Assembly: GCA_033439255.1 (NCBI GenBank)
Contig: CM065888.1
Span: forward strand, 496,001-560,000
DNA length: 64,000 nt
Direction of reading: 5' to 3'
Source: Hericium rajendrae
Lineage: Eukaryota; Basidiomycota; Agaricomycetes; Russulales; Hericiaceae
Shown here: positions 13,043-24,983 of the stretch, one piece after another
How positions within the stretch are numbered: the stretch's first letter is position 1
How the letters are laid out: each line of letters opens with the position of its first letter
Notes under the pieces: generated by a model
The model's input: only the letters and a program-made list of their open reading frames with translations
Told to the model about the DNA's origin: nothing
The model's database searches: none
Made by a program: the position numbers and the translations under genes

Positions 13043-16000
13043 ATGAAGGCCTTCTTGCGCCGTAAAACGTCAGAAGCGCAGCCGTCGCAGTCTACGCCAA
13101 GCTCACCCCGACCCGCGGAATCCACTGCGACACCTCTTTACTCGCGTTTTGCATCGGCAACAACGACCCCGGTGCGACCGGTTGTGTCGGGGCCAATGGC
13201 GCTTGCACCGCGTCCGAGGCAGGACACGAGCAAACCGGACACGAGCAGGCCGCGACCGCGCACGGCAAGCACTTCCGAGTCCGCGCAGGACCAGCCTGCA
13301 CCTGCTCAAATCCCGCGCAAGGGCTCGCCGATGAAGGCGCTCTCACCTGCCAGTGCGCGACATGCGCTATTGGCGCGAGAGCAGGACCCGTTCGCCAAGA
13401 TGCCTATAGCTATAGTGACGGAGAAGCCGGAAGAGAGAAGCTCTGGGCCTCCACCGGATGCCGGTGCAGGGTCGAACGCGCCTCGCATTCCCTCGTCCGT
13501 GCTCCCCGAGAGCAGCCTCCGCTTCTCGACACCGTTTTTCAATTCTCGTGCGTCATTTTCTGTCTTCGCGTGCGCGATGTTATGCTGAGGCGGAAAGAAG
13601 CTTCCCGACACGACAAACCGCTCCCTCCCGTCACGCCCCCCGAAGTCCAAGCCGGCCTGCCCGAGACTCCACTGAGACGATCCCGCAAGCTGAGCAGAAG
13701 CGATACCCAAATCCCGCCTACGTCCTCGCCATCACGACGTTCTCCGTCTACCTCATCTTCACCCCGCGGCCTGCCATCGGCCCCCTTCTCGCCGCCGTTC
13801 ATGTCATCGCCGCCCCCTCGAATTAGCGATCTTCCGCTGGCATCGCCGTTCGCGCCCTCACTGACGTTACCCCCAGAGGAGAAGCCTGGAAAGCGGGCGT
13901 CCTTCCTCGGGCTTTCGTCTTCCCCGTCGAAAACGCAACGGCTTACGGGGAGCGCGGGTGCCTTCTCGGTTACGACAGTCAATCACCCTGCGAAGGTACG
14001 TCGAAGACAGTTTTAGTTTGGGTTCTTTTTTTTCTTCCGACCTGCGGAGATGAAGAGGATGTCCGGAAGCTCTACTACTCAACACGCGTCGCCATAGGCG
14101 CACACGGAGAGTGTGTAGGCGAAGGATTGGCATGATGCCGCCTATCTTGTCTCTCCGCTTTCAATGTGCCTGATGCTTCTAGTTTTTGGCATTCGACTTG
14201 ATCGTCATTCATACTACCGTTGCCGAAATTGCATGTCATGCAACGATATCCCCCTGCATCGATGGTTTTTCCTCCGCGGATTTCAGATGGTGCAAGATCT
14301 GAGGGGGACAGCGTCATCCACTGCGTTCCGTTCATATTCGCACCGGTCACCAATTGTTTCCGGGGTGTGTGAATACCTTATTGTCCATGGGCGTCATACG
14401 CACTCTACTTTGCCATTGGATTCGCTTTTCTTCTTCCGTAACAATGGCCCAGATCTCTGACCGCTGGTCCTTCTTCATTCCAGGACACGCGCTTGCCCAG
14501 CGCCGCACAACGCCCACCGGCTAGGCAGAAGCAGGTAAGCTGTTCCCACGCAGCATATAACGGAATTCGCGCCCCCAACGTGTCCGCCATGTGTCAAAGT
14601 AGCATTTCGCTCACCTTTTTCGCGTCTATCTTTTCATCGACAGACCGTCGCCCTCAATTCCGAGCCTGCGCGCCGACATGAGCGCCAGCCCGACGGTCCT
14701 GCCGCGGTATATAGTCCCGCGGCCCCCGCCTCTCCTCCGGCTCCTTCTCCGATCCCACCTCCTTCATCTTCCCCGATTCCGCCCCCTCCTTTTAGTGGCT
14801 TCATTCCCTCCCAGCGCCAGCCCCCCGCCACCAGCCCTCCGCCCGCGGCATTCTCTGGAAAACAACCAGATCGCGAACGCAGGAAGCTGCGCAAGCACAA
14901 CTCGATGCTGAAACAAGAACGCCCCGAGCCGCCGCCGCAACAGACGTTCGATCGTGACGAACACGCACGTCATCAGCACTATCACCAGCATGCGGTGCTG
15001 CACAAAAACACGCGTGGGGATTCGCATGCGCCGATCCTCACACCGCCGCAGTCGTCAGACGGACACCCAGTGCCCACGCCCATATCCCCCACTATGCCCT
15101 CTATCATTCCCTCTACCATGTACCAGCAGGCGAGAAACCAAGGCCCTGTGCGAGGCAAGCCGTTAATTTTCGCGACGATGGGTGCGGACGTCAATGAGGT
15201 CGGTATGACGAATAGACAGCAGCAGCAGCAGCAGGCGCCGCCCCCAATACGCAGAGGCCCGCTCATCTTCGAGACGCAAGGCGCAGAAGAGCGGATGTCG
15301 GCGCAAGCTCCTCCAAGCGGCAACGGTCAGATGTCACCGGGGACGCCGGCAGGCTTATCACGGATGGAGATTCCGTCTGTCAGAGACGACATGGATGCAC
15401 ATGGCCAGACAGATATTGCGAGGGATCCGCGGGATGTCGATGCCAATCGTTCAGTCCCGCCGCCTGCTTCGTCGAACGGAAGGCAGATGGTGCCGGATCC
15501 CGTGCGGCCTTCGCTACAGCCGGTCGAATCTCCGCCCATGGCGGCTTTCCGAGCGCTGCCTGAGCCCCGCCCGCAGCCTGTCCAACCGCCTTCCCCGCTG
15601 TCGCCTGAGACGAACGCCCGAGTTCTGCCTGAACTCCGCTCGCAGCCCGTACAGCCGATCTCGCCGTCGTCGCCTCAAAAGGCGCCTCACGTTCTGCCTG
15701 AGTCCCACCTGCAGCCTATGCAGCCGGCCTCGCCTCTATCGCCTCAGACGCCGCAACGCGCGATGTCTGACGCCCGCCCGCGGCACAAGTCGCTTCCGCA
15801 CCAGCTGCACCACCAGCCGTTCCAGCAGTTCCACGCGAAGCCGCAGCCGCCGCTCCCCTCGACACCCGAGGATCGCGAGGATCGCGTCGCACCGAAGCGC
15901 AAGCATCGGCCCATCACGCCCGAGTCGCCCAAGACCCCGCTTGGCCCGCCCATCGAGCTGGAGGCGAAGGAGTTGTCTTCGCCCGCAGAGCACACTACGG

Positions 16001-17727
16001 AGCATGAGGATAGCTATGGGCCCTCGAGGCATAGTATGGCGCAGGAGCTGGACCCGGACGATTTCGAAGCCGTTGAGCAGCCCGACGCTGTGTCTGTATC
16101 AGCGCCATTATCATCCCTTCCTTCGAAGCATCCTACGCGCCCACCGACACCGCCTTCTCCCGAGGAATACTCCCGCGCCCGTGCCCGACGACGCGGCAAC
16201 GCCCTATCGAAGCCCCCGCCCGACGTCACGGAAGCCGCCAAGCCGAAGCCGCCCACATTCTACCCTCTCGCAGCGCACCTGCAAAACCCGGCCCTGCTCG
16301 GCCCCTTACTCGGCTACCTCACCTTCGCAGAGTGGCTCGCGCTCTGGAGCGCCAACAAGGCGCTGCGGCGCACGCTCGACGACGCGCGCGACCTGCGCGA
16401 GGCGGTCCTCGAGCGCTTCCTCGGCGTCGTCGGCTACGCGCGCTGGGCCGCGCGCGAGGAGGAGCCCGCGGTGCGTCTGACGCTCGGCCAGCTCGCCGCG
16501 TACATGCAGGGCGTGTCGCTCCCGCCGCACGCGTACGCGCAGCGCGCGCCCAGCCCCGAGCGCGCGCACGCGCTGCGCCGCGCGACGCGCGCGTACTCGC
16601 GCGTCGTGCTGCGGCTGCGCGCGCAGGCGGAGGCGGAGGAGCCCGCCGGCGCCGCGAAGCCGCGCGCCGCGGGCCCGCCGCCCGCGTGGGCGAACAATAA
16701 CAATTACAGCCAACGCTCGTTCTCGCGCGCGTCGAGCCGCGCGCCGTCGCCGACGGGCACGCTGTCGACGGCGGCGCACGGCGGCGCGCGGCGCTTCCAG
16801 AGCGCGCTGTTCCGCGTGCGGCGCGCGCCGCTGCTGCGCGTGTTCGTGCCGTCGCCCGAGGGCGACTGGCTGAGCGACACGAGCGTGCTCGAGTGCGAGG
16901 CGGAGCTGCGGCGCGCGGGCGTGCTGCCGCTGCTGCGGCCGGGCGACGTCGTGTGGGACACGGCGGTCGGGGACGAGGGGAATGCGGGGCGGATGGTGTG
17001 GGACGGGCGGTATCTCATCGTGCGTGGCTGTTCTTGTGTTGTGGGGCGTGGGCGCTGATGGGTTGCAGGATCTGGACTATACGTATTCGCAGACGGGCGA
17101 CGTGCCGGCGTACTTGCCGTCGCTGGCGTTCCCGCCGTCGTACTTCCACCGGGTCGTGCGGACCGCGGGCGAGCACAAGAACCCGATCGCGCACCTCGAC
17201 ATCAGCCCGTGGGCGGACGAGGTTGCGGCGAATCTGCAGCTGCTGCAAGACCGCGTGAAGACCGAGACGTGCGCCTCCCTCGCTTCTTGCGCTTTTCTTT
17301 CGCTGACGGGGTTGCTGTGCAGCCCGCAGGGGAACTACCACACCGTCGTCCGCTGGACGCACCGCTCGTCGTTCCAGATCGTGCGGCCGGGCTCGCGCCG
17401 CGCGCCGCTCATCGCGATCGTGATGCCGACGAAGGAGCGGCGCACGATCGATCCCGGCTGGGTCGGCACCGTCGTCGTCGAGGCCGAGGGCACGAACGAG
17501 GGTCTCGCGGATCTGCAGCGCCGGTGCGGCACGGCGTTTCCGCCTGCGGTCGGCGGCGGGCTTATGGCCGGGCGGAAGGGCGAGCGCGAGCGGAACGTGT
17601 GGCGCATTTTGAGGGAGCGGAGGTGAGTGCGTTCTGCTGCCTGCGTGTGCGTGGCTGATGTGTGGATAGTCGGCCTGGGGAGATATGGCTGCGTGCGGTG
17701 AGCTATAAGGAGCGGCTCATCGCATAG
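13043..17727 (+). CDS. Large disordered protein with folded C-terminal domain
   Basis: A long basidiomycete protein (roughly 1,100 aa) of unknown function. The N-terminal two thirds are Pro/Ser/Gln-rich and disordered: MKAFLRRKTSEAQPSQ, then many SP sites, a basic HNSMLKQERPEPPP patch, a run of six glutamines (about 15216-15233), two copies of a PLIFxTxGA motif, and three 23-residue tandem units (15553-15759). The last third is folded: a short helical F-box-like segment (LLGYLTFAEWLALWSANKAL), then LRRAGVLPLLRPGDVVWDTAV and, after introns near 17020-17069 and 17271-17327, LDYTYSQTGDVPAYLPSLAF, then SFQIVRP and PLIAIVMPTKERRTIDPGW. It ends SYKERLIA before the TAG. The long non-coding stretch 13996-14483 is treated as intron and may hide an exon. 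The F-box comparison is tentative; possibly a signalling or wall-stress scaffold, but I will not assign a function. Confidence 0.6.
15553..15759 (+). repeat. Three 69-nt tandem repeats coding 23-aa units
   Basis: Three in-frame units at 15553-15621, 15622-15690 and 15691-15759, each coding a variant of (A/V)LPExRxQPVQPxSPxSPQ plus four residues, diverged at the DNA level. They lie in the disordered region of the large protein and keep the frame exactly. Confidence 0.85.
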
Positions 17728-18425
17728 CGGACGCAAAAGCAAGCAATGCGCGGCATCGATGCTGGCGCGCATGAACGGACTGTATAAATGATATCGGAAC
17801 TAATTTAAGACTGATGGACTCACGCTTGATGATACTGACCTGACCTCATGGACCCGATATGATACCGACTTCATGCATGTTGTTCTGGTGCTGGTGTTTG
17901 TTAGATTACAAGATCATGTAGTGTAGTATGTCTCGACATGAACTGCTAGCCAATGATGTATTGCGATACCTGTTTCTTTTTATACCATGCTTTATATATC
18001 ATGTGGGATTCGATCCCGATGCCTTTCCATTCATGATCAAGTTAAATCTGTCGCATTCTGCCGTCAGTCCCGTCGTCCGCTTCGGCGCAAGGTGCGTTCG
18101 CCATAATTTGTATTCAGACAGCAGCTGGCAGCAACCTAACAGAACGACTATCTTCTGTGTAGGTCGCAACCTGTCGCAACGGAGACTAGCAGCAACCTCA
18201 CTTCGCAAAGCCCTGCTCGCTCACATCCGCCCCGGTGCAGCCCGCCTTCATGATGTCGGCCGAAATATGCGATCGCGGGCCGGCGTCAGGAGGCGCCGAA
18301 AGGGATAACTTCTTCAGGTCGTCCTGATTATCGCGCACATACCCCGCACGACTACCCCGCACCCCGCACCCCGCGCCCCTCGTCGGTCCATACACTGACA
18401 TTAAGTACTCTCGTCCGAGAGTACC
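17728..18425. other. Intergenic region
   Basis: About 700 bp between two plus-strand genes; AT-richer than the flanking coding DNA. I see a probable 3' end region and then the promoter of the methyltransferase gene, but no extra gene or repeat. Confidence 0.4.
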
Positions 18426-19480
18426 ATGGCGACGTTTGCCAATGCAACATTCAACACCGCACGGTATGCCGCTGCGCGCCCGACTTACCCGCGCCAGCTC
18501 TTCGACTTTATCTTCCGGTACCACGAGCGCAGTCGCGGGGCGCGTTGGGACACTGCTGTCGACCTGGGATGCGGGACAGGTACGTGCTAGCAGAGCATGT
18601 CAGAAGACATCTAATATTTATCCTTCTCGCCCCACTTTCTCGCCCGTAATTCTCACCGCACGTATGGAATGTATTTCGGGCGCACGCAGGCCAGGCGACC
18701 GTCGAGCTGACGCCCTTCACACACGTCATCGGCGTCGACCCCAGCGCATCCATGGTCTCCCTCGCACGCGAAACCGCCGCCTCCACACGCACCAGCACCA
18801 ACGCCCACACGACCTTCTCCTTCATCCAGTCCCCCGCCGAAGACCTCGCCTTCCTCCCCTCCGCCTCCGTCGACCTCCTCACCGCCGCCCAGGCCGCGCA
18901 CTGGTTCGACTGGCCCCGCTTCTGGCCCGAGGCCGCGCGCGTCCTGCGGCGCGGCGGCACCGCGGCACTCTGGGGCTACTCCGAGTTCCGCCTCCCGCGC
19001 CACCCCGCGCTGACGCCGCTCATCCACGCGTACGCGCAGGGCGCGGACCCCGCGGCGTCGCTCGGCCCGCACTGGCAGCAGCCCGGCCGGCGCATCCTCG
19101 ACGGCCACTTCCGCGACGTGCCGCGCGCGACGGACGTCCTCCCGGAGAAGTTTACGGATTGGGAACATGTGTTCTTTACGGGGGCGCATTACCCCGCGCT
19201 GCCGGCCGAGCAGACGCACCCGGTGATTTTGCGCAGGCGCATGCCGTGGCCCGCGCTCCTGGCGTACCTCCGCACCTTCAGCTCGCTGCACACGTTCCAC
19301 GAGCGCTACCCCGCGGACCGCACGCGTGCTGACGGCGACATTGCGCAGCGGTTCTACACTGCGCTGCGGGAGGGCGTGCGGCGCGACGGCGGCGACGTCG
19401 GGGCGGCGGAGGCACAAGGCGAGGAGGCGGAGGTCGAGGTGGAGTGGCCGATGGCGGTTATACTGGTGAAGAGGGCGTAG
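18426..19480 (+). CDS. SAM-dependent methyltransferase (class I, type 11)
   Basis: A cytosolic class I methyltransferase of the trans-aconitate methyltransferase (Tmt1)/Crg1-like group common in fungi. The start ATG at 18426 gives MATFANATFNTARYAAARPT, the usual opening of this group (F....Y...RP.YP..L). One intron (donor at about 18580, acceptor at about 18690) splits the SAM-binding motif I, which reads DLGCGTGQATVEL when joined. Motif II acidic loop: VIGVDPSASMVSLARET. A following SPAEDLAFLPSASVDLLTAA carries the post-II and IV region, then AAHWFDWPRFWPEAARVLRRGG. The C-terminal half (WRRM-like RRRMPWPALLAYLRTFSSL) is normal for the group. Substrate is probably a small carboxylate or lipid, but this is not shown by the sequence. 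Confidence 0.85.
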
Positions 19481-20912
19481 CGCGCTGTGTAGCTCTGGAT
19501 GGGGCGGTAGGTGCTTGATATGTTGTGATGAGATTGCTGTGTTTATGGTTCTGGCTCTGCAGGATGTATTGCATTCATTGCTTATTGTATAGCATGTCAA
19601 TACCAGGTTAATCTTGCTTGCTTGCTACCACGCGTGACCCAGACCATCTTCTTGCGTGCACCTTTCCGTCCTTCTAAGTGAGTTCTGCACACTCTGTTTG
19701 CTGAACGAGCGCGCCTCGGCTCTGGTTCCATGCCCGTGCGTGCATCTCTCAGTATGCACGGGTTTTCCGCGTATCTTTTTCTCCATACGCACGGCATACC
19801 TACGTACAGTAAGTCGTCCACGCAGCTCGCGCTCTAATTCCCGATAGCCCTCCACCAACACACAGCTTCCAACGCGCTGCGTCACAACCAGCCACCACAG
19901 CGCTGTCTCCCTGCAGGATGCATTCAGGGCCACCACGGCACAAGCCCCGCCGTTCGCCCGAACCCGAACGTCCGCCCCGCCGCGCGTGGACGCGTGCCAG
20001 ACGAGGCGCACAGAGACAGCGTCTTGCATAGTAGCGCACGGCCCGACGCCTGTTCGTCCCGCACGATCGCAGCGCGGACAGGTCGCGATTCACAGCTGTG
20101 CTATGGGCAGCACCCGTCGCACAACCCCGCCCAGGCGAGGGCAGCCACAACCCCGCCCATCCTACGTTCTTTCCGATCCAGGACGCCTTCGCGTGCGATT
20201 GCCTCCTCCGGTTCTGTCACCCAGTCCAGCAGCTCAGAACTACTTACACGTAGTCCGCGGCTGGAAGGGAAAGGAGGGGACGCGGAGAGGAAAGAAAGGA
20301 CGACAGATGCTTCGCGATGCCCCCGCCATCGAGGGAGACGCAAGTTCAGCCAGCGCCGCGGGTCTGATCGGCGACGCAAGGCCAATGATCACGGTGTACT
20401 GGGACATGGCGGGGTACGCATCTCGCGCAGCGCGCCCTGTCTGAGAAGTGGTAGGGATGTACGAAGTAGTGGGGTGCCACAGCAGGGGCTCCCGGTGAGG
20501 TGTTTATGTCCGTTCTGGCGCATGCATACTCTTGTGTTACACTTACATATGTTTGGTTCGTTGGAACGTCGACGTTCTTTTTCTTGAGAGTGATCATTCG
20601 CCTGTTCGTTCGTTTGCGAAGGAGGCTTTACGAGGCAAAGGACCTATCTATCTGCGCCTTTAGGCCTCTGCATCAGCGCGAAAGACACCAATATGGGACC
20701 ATCGCGCGCTAGCATCTGCAGCGCGCATTTAAGTCACAGCAAGCTGCAGATGGTCCCTCGCGGCTCAAAGGAACGAATGAAGACCGATATTAAATTGCAT
20801 GCAAAGGAACGGAAACACGAAACGCCAGTGTACAACAAGGCCCAAATAACTCTGCTCCGCCGCCCTGCGAAACAGCCTGCACCCGCGGGTGCCATGGCAC
20901 AGCGCGAGCTGC
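19481..20912. other. Intergenic region with possible degenerate repeat
   Basis: About 1.4 kb between convergent genes (methyltransferase + and sdhB -). Several overlapping frames of 100-200 codons exist on both strands, but all have arginine/serine-rich, non-conserved composition and I judge them chance. The part at about 20525-20620 resembles 37441-37540 (see repeat entry). Confidence 0.4.
20525..20620 (+). repeat. Possible dispersed repeat, copy 1
   Basis: T-rich segment whose centre (GTCGACGTTCTTTTTCTTGA) resembles GTCGACGCTCTTTGGCTTGA in the segment at 37441-37540. Similarity extends on both sides with small gaps, including TTCGTTCGTTT-like sequence downstream. It may be a fragment of an old mobile element. 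No terminal repeats or coding remnant were seen, and the match is by eye only. Confidence 0.3.
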
Positions 20913-22021
20913 TTACTCGGTGGCGAGCTCGAGCTTGATCTTCGCGATCGCTGCGGCGGGGTTCAGGCCCTTCGGGCATGTGCGCGCGCCTGGAGCGGAG
21001 AATAGATGAGTATAGGATGAGCGGAGAGCAAGGGGACACGAACAGTTGAAGATGGTGTGGCACCGGTAGAGAGATAGCTCGTTCTGGAGCTTCTCCTTCC
21101 GCTGCGCACCGTGTGCGTCCTGCATGACGTCATATAAGCCGCTGCCCAACACATTCCAAGCAAACGGAACGCACTCGTGAATCGGCGATCCACCGGTACG
21201 CCTGCATCAGCGTCGCGGGGCCCAGGTACTCGTCCTGGTTCCACCAGTAGCTGGGGCACGACGTCGAGCAGCACGCGCAGAGAATGCACTCGTACAGGCC
21301 ATCAAGCTTCTTGCGGTCCTCCTGCGACTGGAAGTACTCGCCGTGTTCCGGCGGGTTCGGGTTCTGCAGGTACGGCTCGATGGACTTGTATTGCTTGTAG
21401 AACTGCGTGAGGTCCGGCACGAGGTCCTTCACGACGTACACTGGCAGGGCTCGGGGTAAACCGTGGGTAGGCTGCGAAGTGCGGAGGAGACGTACTGTGC
21501 GGGAGGGGATAGATCTTGGTGTCTTTGGCCGCAGCTCGGTCTATTCTGCAGAGGCAGGCGAGCGTGTTCTGGCCGTTGATGTTCATGGCGCAGGAGCCGC
21601 AGATACCTTCTCTGCACGAGCGGCGGAAGGTAAGCGTGGGATCCATCTCGTTCTTGATCTTGATTAAGGCATCAAGAACCTGGCACGCAAAGATGAATAT
21701 ACGCTTGTATGAGCAACGCAGAACCAGCTATGACGACGACCGCGTACCATGGGACCGCACTCGTTCAGATTGATTTTGTACGCCTGCAGCTGGGGCTTCT
21801 TCTCCGGCTGATCAGGGTCCTACATCGCGACCAGAAATACAAAGCATAAGCACCCGCAGCAGCACAACGCGTAGAGGACATACCCAGCGGTAAATCTTGA
21901 ACTCCTTCACGAGCGCAGGTTTCTCGGTCGGAACCGCCTGGCGCCTGGTCGCAGACGACGCAAAGCCGCGCACCGCAGCGCCTCTGAAGGGACGTGTCGC
22001 GCAGCGTGCTACAAAGCTCAT
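20913..22021 (-). CDS. sdhB: Succinate dehydrogenase iron-sulfur subunit
   Basis: Mitochondrial complex II subunit carrying the [2Fe-2S], [4Fe-4S] and [3Fe-4S] clusters that pass electrons from succinate to ubiquinone. The start CAT at 22019-22021 gives [20 protein letters not shown], an Arg/Ala-rich mitochondrial presequence. Then [26 protein letters not shown] and [20 protein letters not shown] with LACLCRI ([2Fe-2S]), [39 protein letters not shown] ([4Fe-4S]) and [20 protein letters not shown] ([3Fe-4S] and quinone site), ending LELATE before TAA. The histidine in CHTIFNC, the position changed in carboxin-resistant fungi, is the wild-type His. About five short introns. Length and motifs are normal. 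Confidence 0.95.
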
Positions 22022-22413
22022 GGTGGATGTGGAGAAGGAGAGGAGGAGGTCGGGGTCGTCGGGAGGAAAGCTGGAGTTGATGCAGAGGTAGCTGTCGCGT
22101 GAATTCGGGAATGCCTCCCCGGCCCGTTCAAAGTCCGCCTCGCCTGTTCCCGCGCCAATCACAGGTCGAGCTTTGGTGAGATCTCAAGCCGCCCTCGTTA
22201 CGTCATCCCGCCCTTCATCTTCTTGTCGGGCGTCCCCGCCGACGCCTACAGCGACTCGCAGCGTGTTGCGTTCGTCGTCAAAGTCTGCTTCAAATTTTCG
22301 ATAGCTGTACACGACATTTGCTAGTTGTAGACACATATGTTACCAAATGGGCGCCTCACGAAGCGCGACTCATTTCGTACATCGCCTAGCCCAGAGCTGC
22401 CCAGAATCTCCTG
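22022..22413. other. sdhB promoter / 3' space of synthase partner gene
   Basis: About 390 bp between two minus-strand genes. It should contain the sdhB promoter and the transcript end of the ACP-reductase-AT gene. No further gene seen. Confidence 0.4.
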
Positions 22414-24983
22414 TCATACCACCGCAACTTCCGACCTCGGAGCGCCCTCACTCGCTGCATATTCCTCGGGGCCTTTGAGCGTAAGATCAGCCCACCCATA
22501 CTTGCCCACAATCTTCCGCACCATCGGTCCCGGCCCCACATCTACAACCTCGCACCCCGCAAACTGCGCGCGCAGCGTCTCCATGCACCCATAGAACCGC
22601 ACCGGCTCGCGCATATGCCTGAGCCAGTACTTGGCGCCGACGCTACGCGCCGGGAGCACGCCACCCGTGACGCCCGATACGAACGCGCACCGCGCGTCAG
22701 CCGCAGGAACGACCTCAGGGAGCAGCGGCCGCAGCACGCGCACGGCGCCGTCCATCGCGCGGCAGTGGAACGGCAGACCCGTCGCCACCCGCACGCACTT
22801 CACGCCCGCCTCCTGCAGCCGTTCCTGCGCCTGTGCGACCGCCGCCGTGCTCCCACCCAACACGACGTGCGCCGGGCCCGCGTAGATCGCGACGTCCGCC
22901 GCGGGGTGCGCGAGCGCCGCGAGCTGCGCGCGCACGTGCTGCGGCGGCGCGAACACGTTCAGCATGGCGCCGCCGGCGCCGGCAGCGTGCACCGCGGCCG
23001 CGCGCGCGGCGACCAGCTCGGCGGCGCGCGGCTCTGTGAGGATGCCCGCGACGACTGCGGCGGCGAACTCGCCGAAGCTGTAGCCTGCGACGGCGGCGGG
23101 CGCGATGCCGGCGCGGAGCAGGCGGCGGGATGTCGCGAGCTGGTGCGCGAGGGTCTGGAGCTGGAGGTCGATTGCGGAGTGTAGGGCGGGGTCGTGCTTG
23201 TCGCCGAGGCTTGCGAGGATGAGGGACGCGTGGGTGTGTAGTCGGGCGAGGAGCGTCTTCATCTCGTCGTCGTCGGTGTCGGAAGGCACCCGCTCGGACC
23301 ACGGCCCAAAGATGAAGACATAGTGTTTGCTCCCTGCAGGCACGACCGAGGACGGAGAAGACAGCCCGAGACTTGAAACGGTAACGTCCGATGGAAGTGT
23401 ATCAGGCGTGGGCAGCGTCTCCGGGGACGACGCCGCCGACGCGCCAGCCGCCTTGAAAGCACTCATAACACGCTGCATCAAGAACGCAGCGAACGCGCGG
23501 TCGATGGCCGGGCACGCCGCCAGCGCCGCGCTGCGCGCCGTCGCCCTCGACACGTCGAGCGAGCGGAACGCCGCCGGCGACGCGTGGTCCGCGCGCGACC
23601 GCTTGAAGTACGGCAGCAGGCGCGCGACGGGCAGCCCCGCGGCCGCGCGCTCCACCAGCGCGACGTACTCCACGAACGGCACGAGCCGCGGCGCGTCGCA
23701 CCCCGCGGCGTGCGCCGCGTACGCGCAGACGTCGGCCCACGGCGTAATGCGCGGGTTCGCGAGGTTAAACACGTCGACGTCGTCCCGCGCGCCGGCGCCA
23801 TCGAGCGCGAGCTCGCACAGCGCGCGCGCACAGACGTCCGCCGGGATCCACGACACGGCGGGCATCTCGCGCGGCATGGCGCGCAGCGCTGGGAGCGACG
23901 CGAGCAGCATCGGCGCCATCTCGTTCGTCGACCAGCACCCGGCAACCGTGTCCCCGCACAGCTGCCCGACGCGGACGATGCGCAATGCGAACGCGCCGCG
24001 GGCCGCGGCGTGCAGGCGGTAGAGTACGTGCTCCGCGACGAGTTTCGCCTGCGCGTAGCCCTGCCATCCGAGTGTAAGTGCAATTAGCTCGGCGGCGCAT
24101 GCGGTGGGCGCACCTGGTTGAGCGCGTATGTTGCGCGCGGCTCCAGCGGCCGCTCGGGCACGGGCTCGTCGGGCGCGCCGAATGCCGTACTGATGCTGCT
24201 CGTGAACCACAGCGCCGCGCCGCGCGTGCTGGCCGCGCACAGCTGCGCAAGGCGGCGCGCGGCGAGGATGTCGCCCGCGAAGCCCGCGAGCGGGACGTTG
24301 AAGTCGAGCCGCCACGCGCAGTGCAGCACGACGGCCACCATGTCCGCGAGCATCTTATACTCGGCCGGCGTGCAGCCGAGGAAGTCATCCGCGAGCGAGG
24401 TGGTTGAGAGCAGCGTGAGGGCGCCGGTTTGGAGCGCGGGGTCGAGCGGGGTACTGTCAAGTGCGCGCTGCGCGAAGGCGGAGTGCAGGCGCGGGAGGGG
24501 GTCGCCGCGGACGAGGCAGACGACGGAGAGGGAGGGGTAGGATGAGAGAAGGTGCGAGAGGATGTGCGAGCCGAGCGAGCCCGTCGCGCCTGTCAGAAGC
24601 ACCATGGTTGGCGATGAATCCGGCTGCGCATCTTTCCGCTCGCGCTGCGGCCCGACGCTCTCGAAGGGCGCGCTGAAGCGCTCGATCAGCGCGTCCACTT
24701 CGGCTTGTGGGTCAGCGGCGGCGTGGGCCTGCAGCTTCTGCGCCAGGAAGGCGACGATGCCCGCGGGCGTGAGGGCCTGGTAGAGGTCCTCGGACTCGAC
24801 GGGCTGGCCGCAGGCTTTGGCGAGGCGCCAGGCGAGCTCGGTGATGTTGAGGGAGTTGGCGCCGATGTCGAAGATGTTGGTGGTGAGTGAGACGTCGGAG
24901 GGCGGGATGCCGAGGACGGTGCTGATTGTGTCTGAGATTTCGGGGATGGAGGGGGATTTCGAGGTATCGATTCTGGGCAACAT
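22414..24983 (-). CDS. Carrier - thioester reductase - acyltransferase protein
   Basis: A three-domain biosynthetic protein (838 aa in my two-exon model; intron 24061-24113). Residues 1-80: a phosphopantetheine carrier domain, core TNIFDIGANSLNITELAWRL with the attachment serine at about 44 (GANSL, where GxDSL is usual). Residues about 125-420: a thioester reductase / Male-sterility type NAD(P)-binding domain, VLLTGATGSLGSH (131-140), FTSSISTAFG, and GYAQAKLVAEHVL giving Tyr292-x3-Lys296 after splicing. Residues about 530-800: a FabD-like acyltransferase with nucleophile Ser618 in AVAGYSFGEFAAAVVAG and catalytic His722 in TGLPFHCRAMDG, ending GPGPMVRKI. It is transcribed away from the adenylation-KS gene, 1.78 kb distant. 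It probably takes a chain from the partner, loads extender units and releases the product as an aldehyde or alcohol; that is inference. The AT placed after a reductase is unusual. Confidence 0.85.

Noticed and set aside
19994-20587. 198-codon plus-strand frame
   Set aside because: Arg/Ser-rich, low-information composition, overlapped by equally long frames in other phases, no splice partners and no family; judged chance in GC-rich DNA.
18426-22021. Methyltransferase and sdhB as members of the synthase locus
   Set aside because: SdhB is a housekeeping gene lying between them, and the methyltransferase belongs to a common general group, so adjacency is not enough.
22615-24087. Long plus-strand frames opposite the carrier-reductase-AT gene
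   Set aside because: They are mirror frames of GC-rich codons; the minus strand carries all catalytic motifs.
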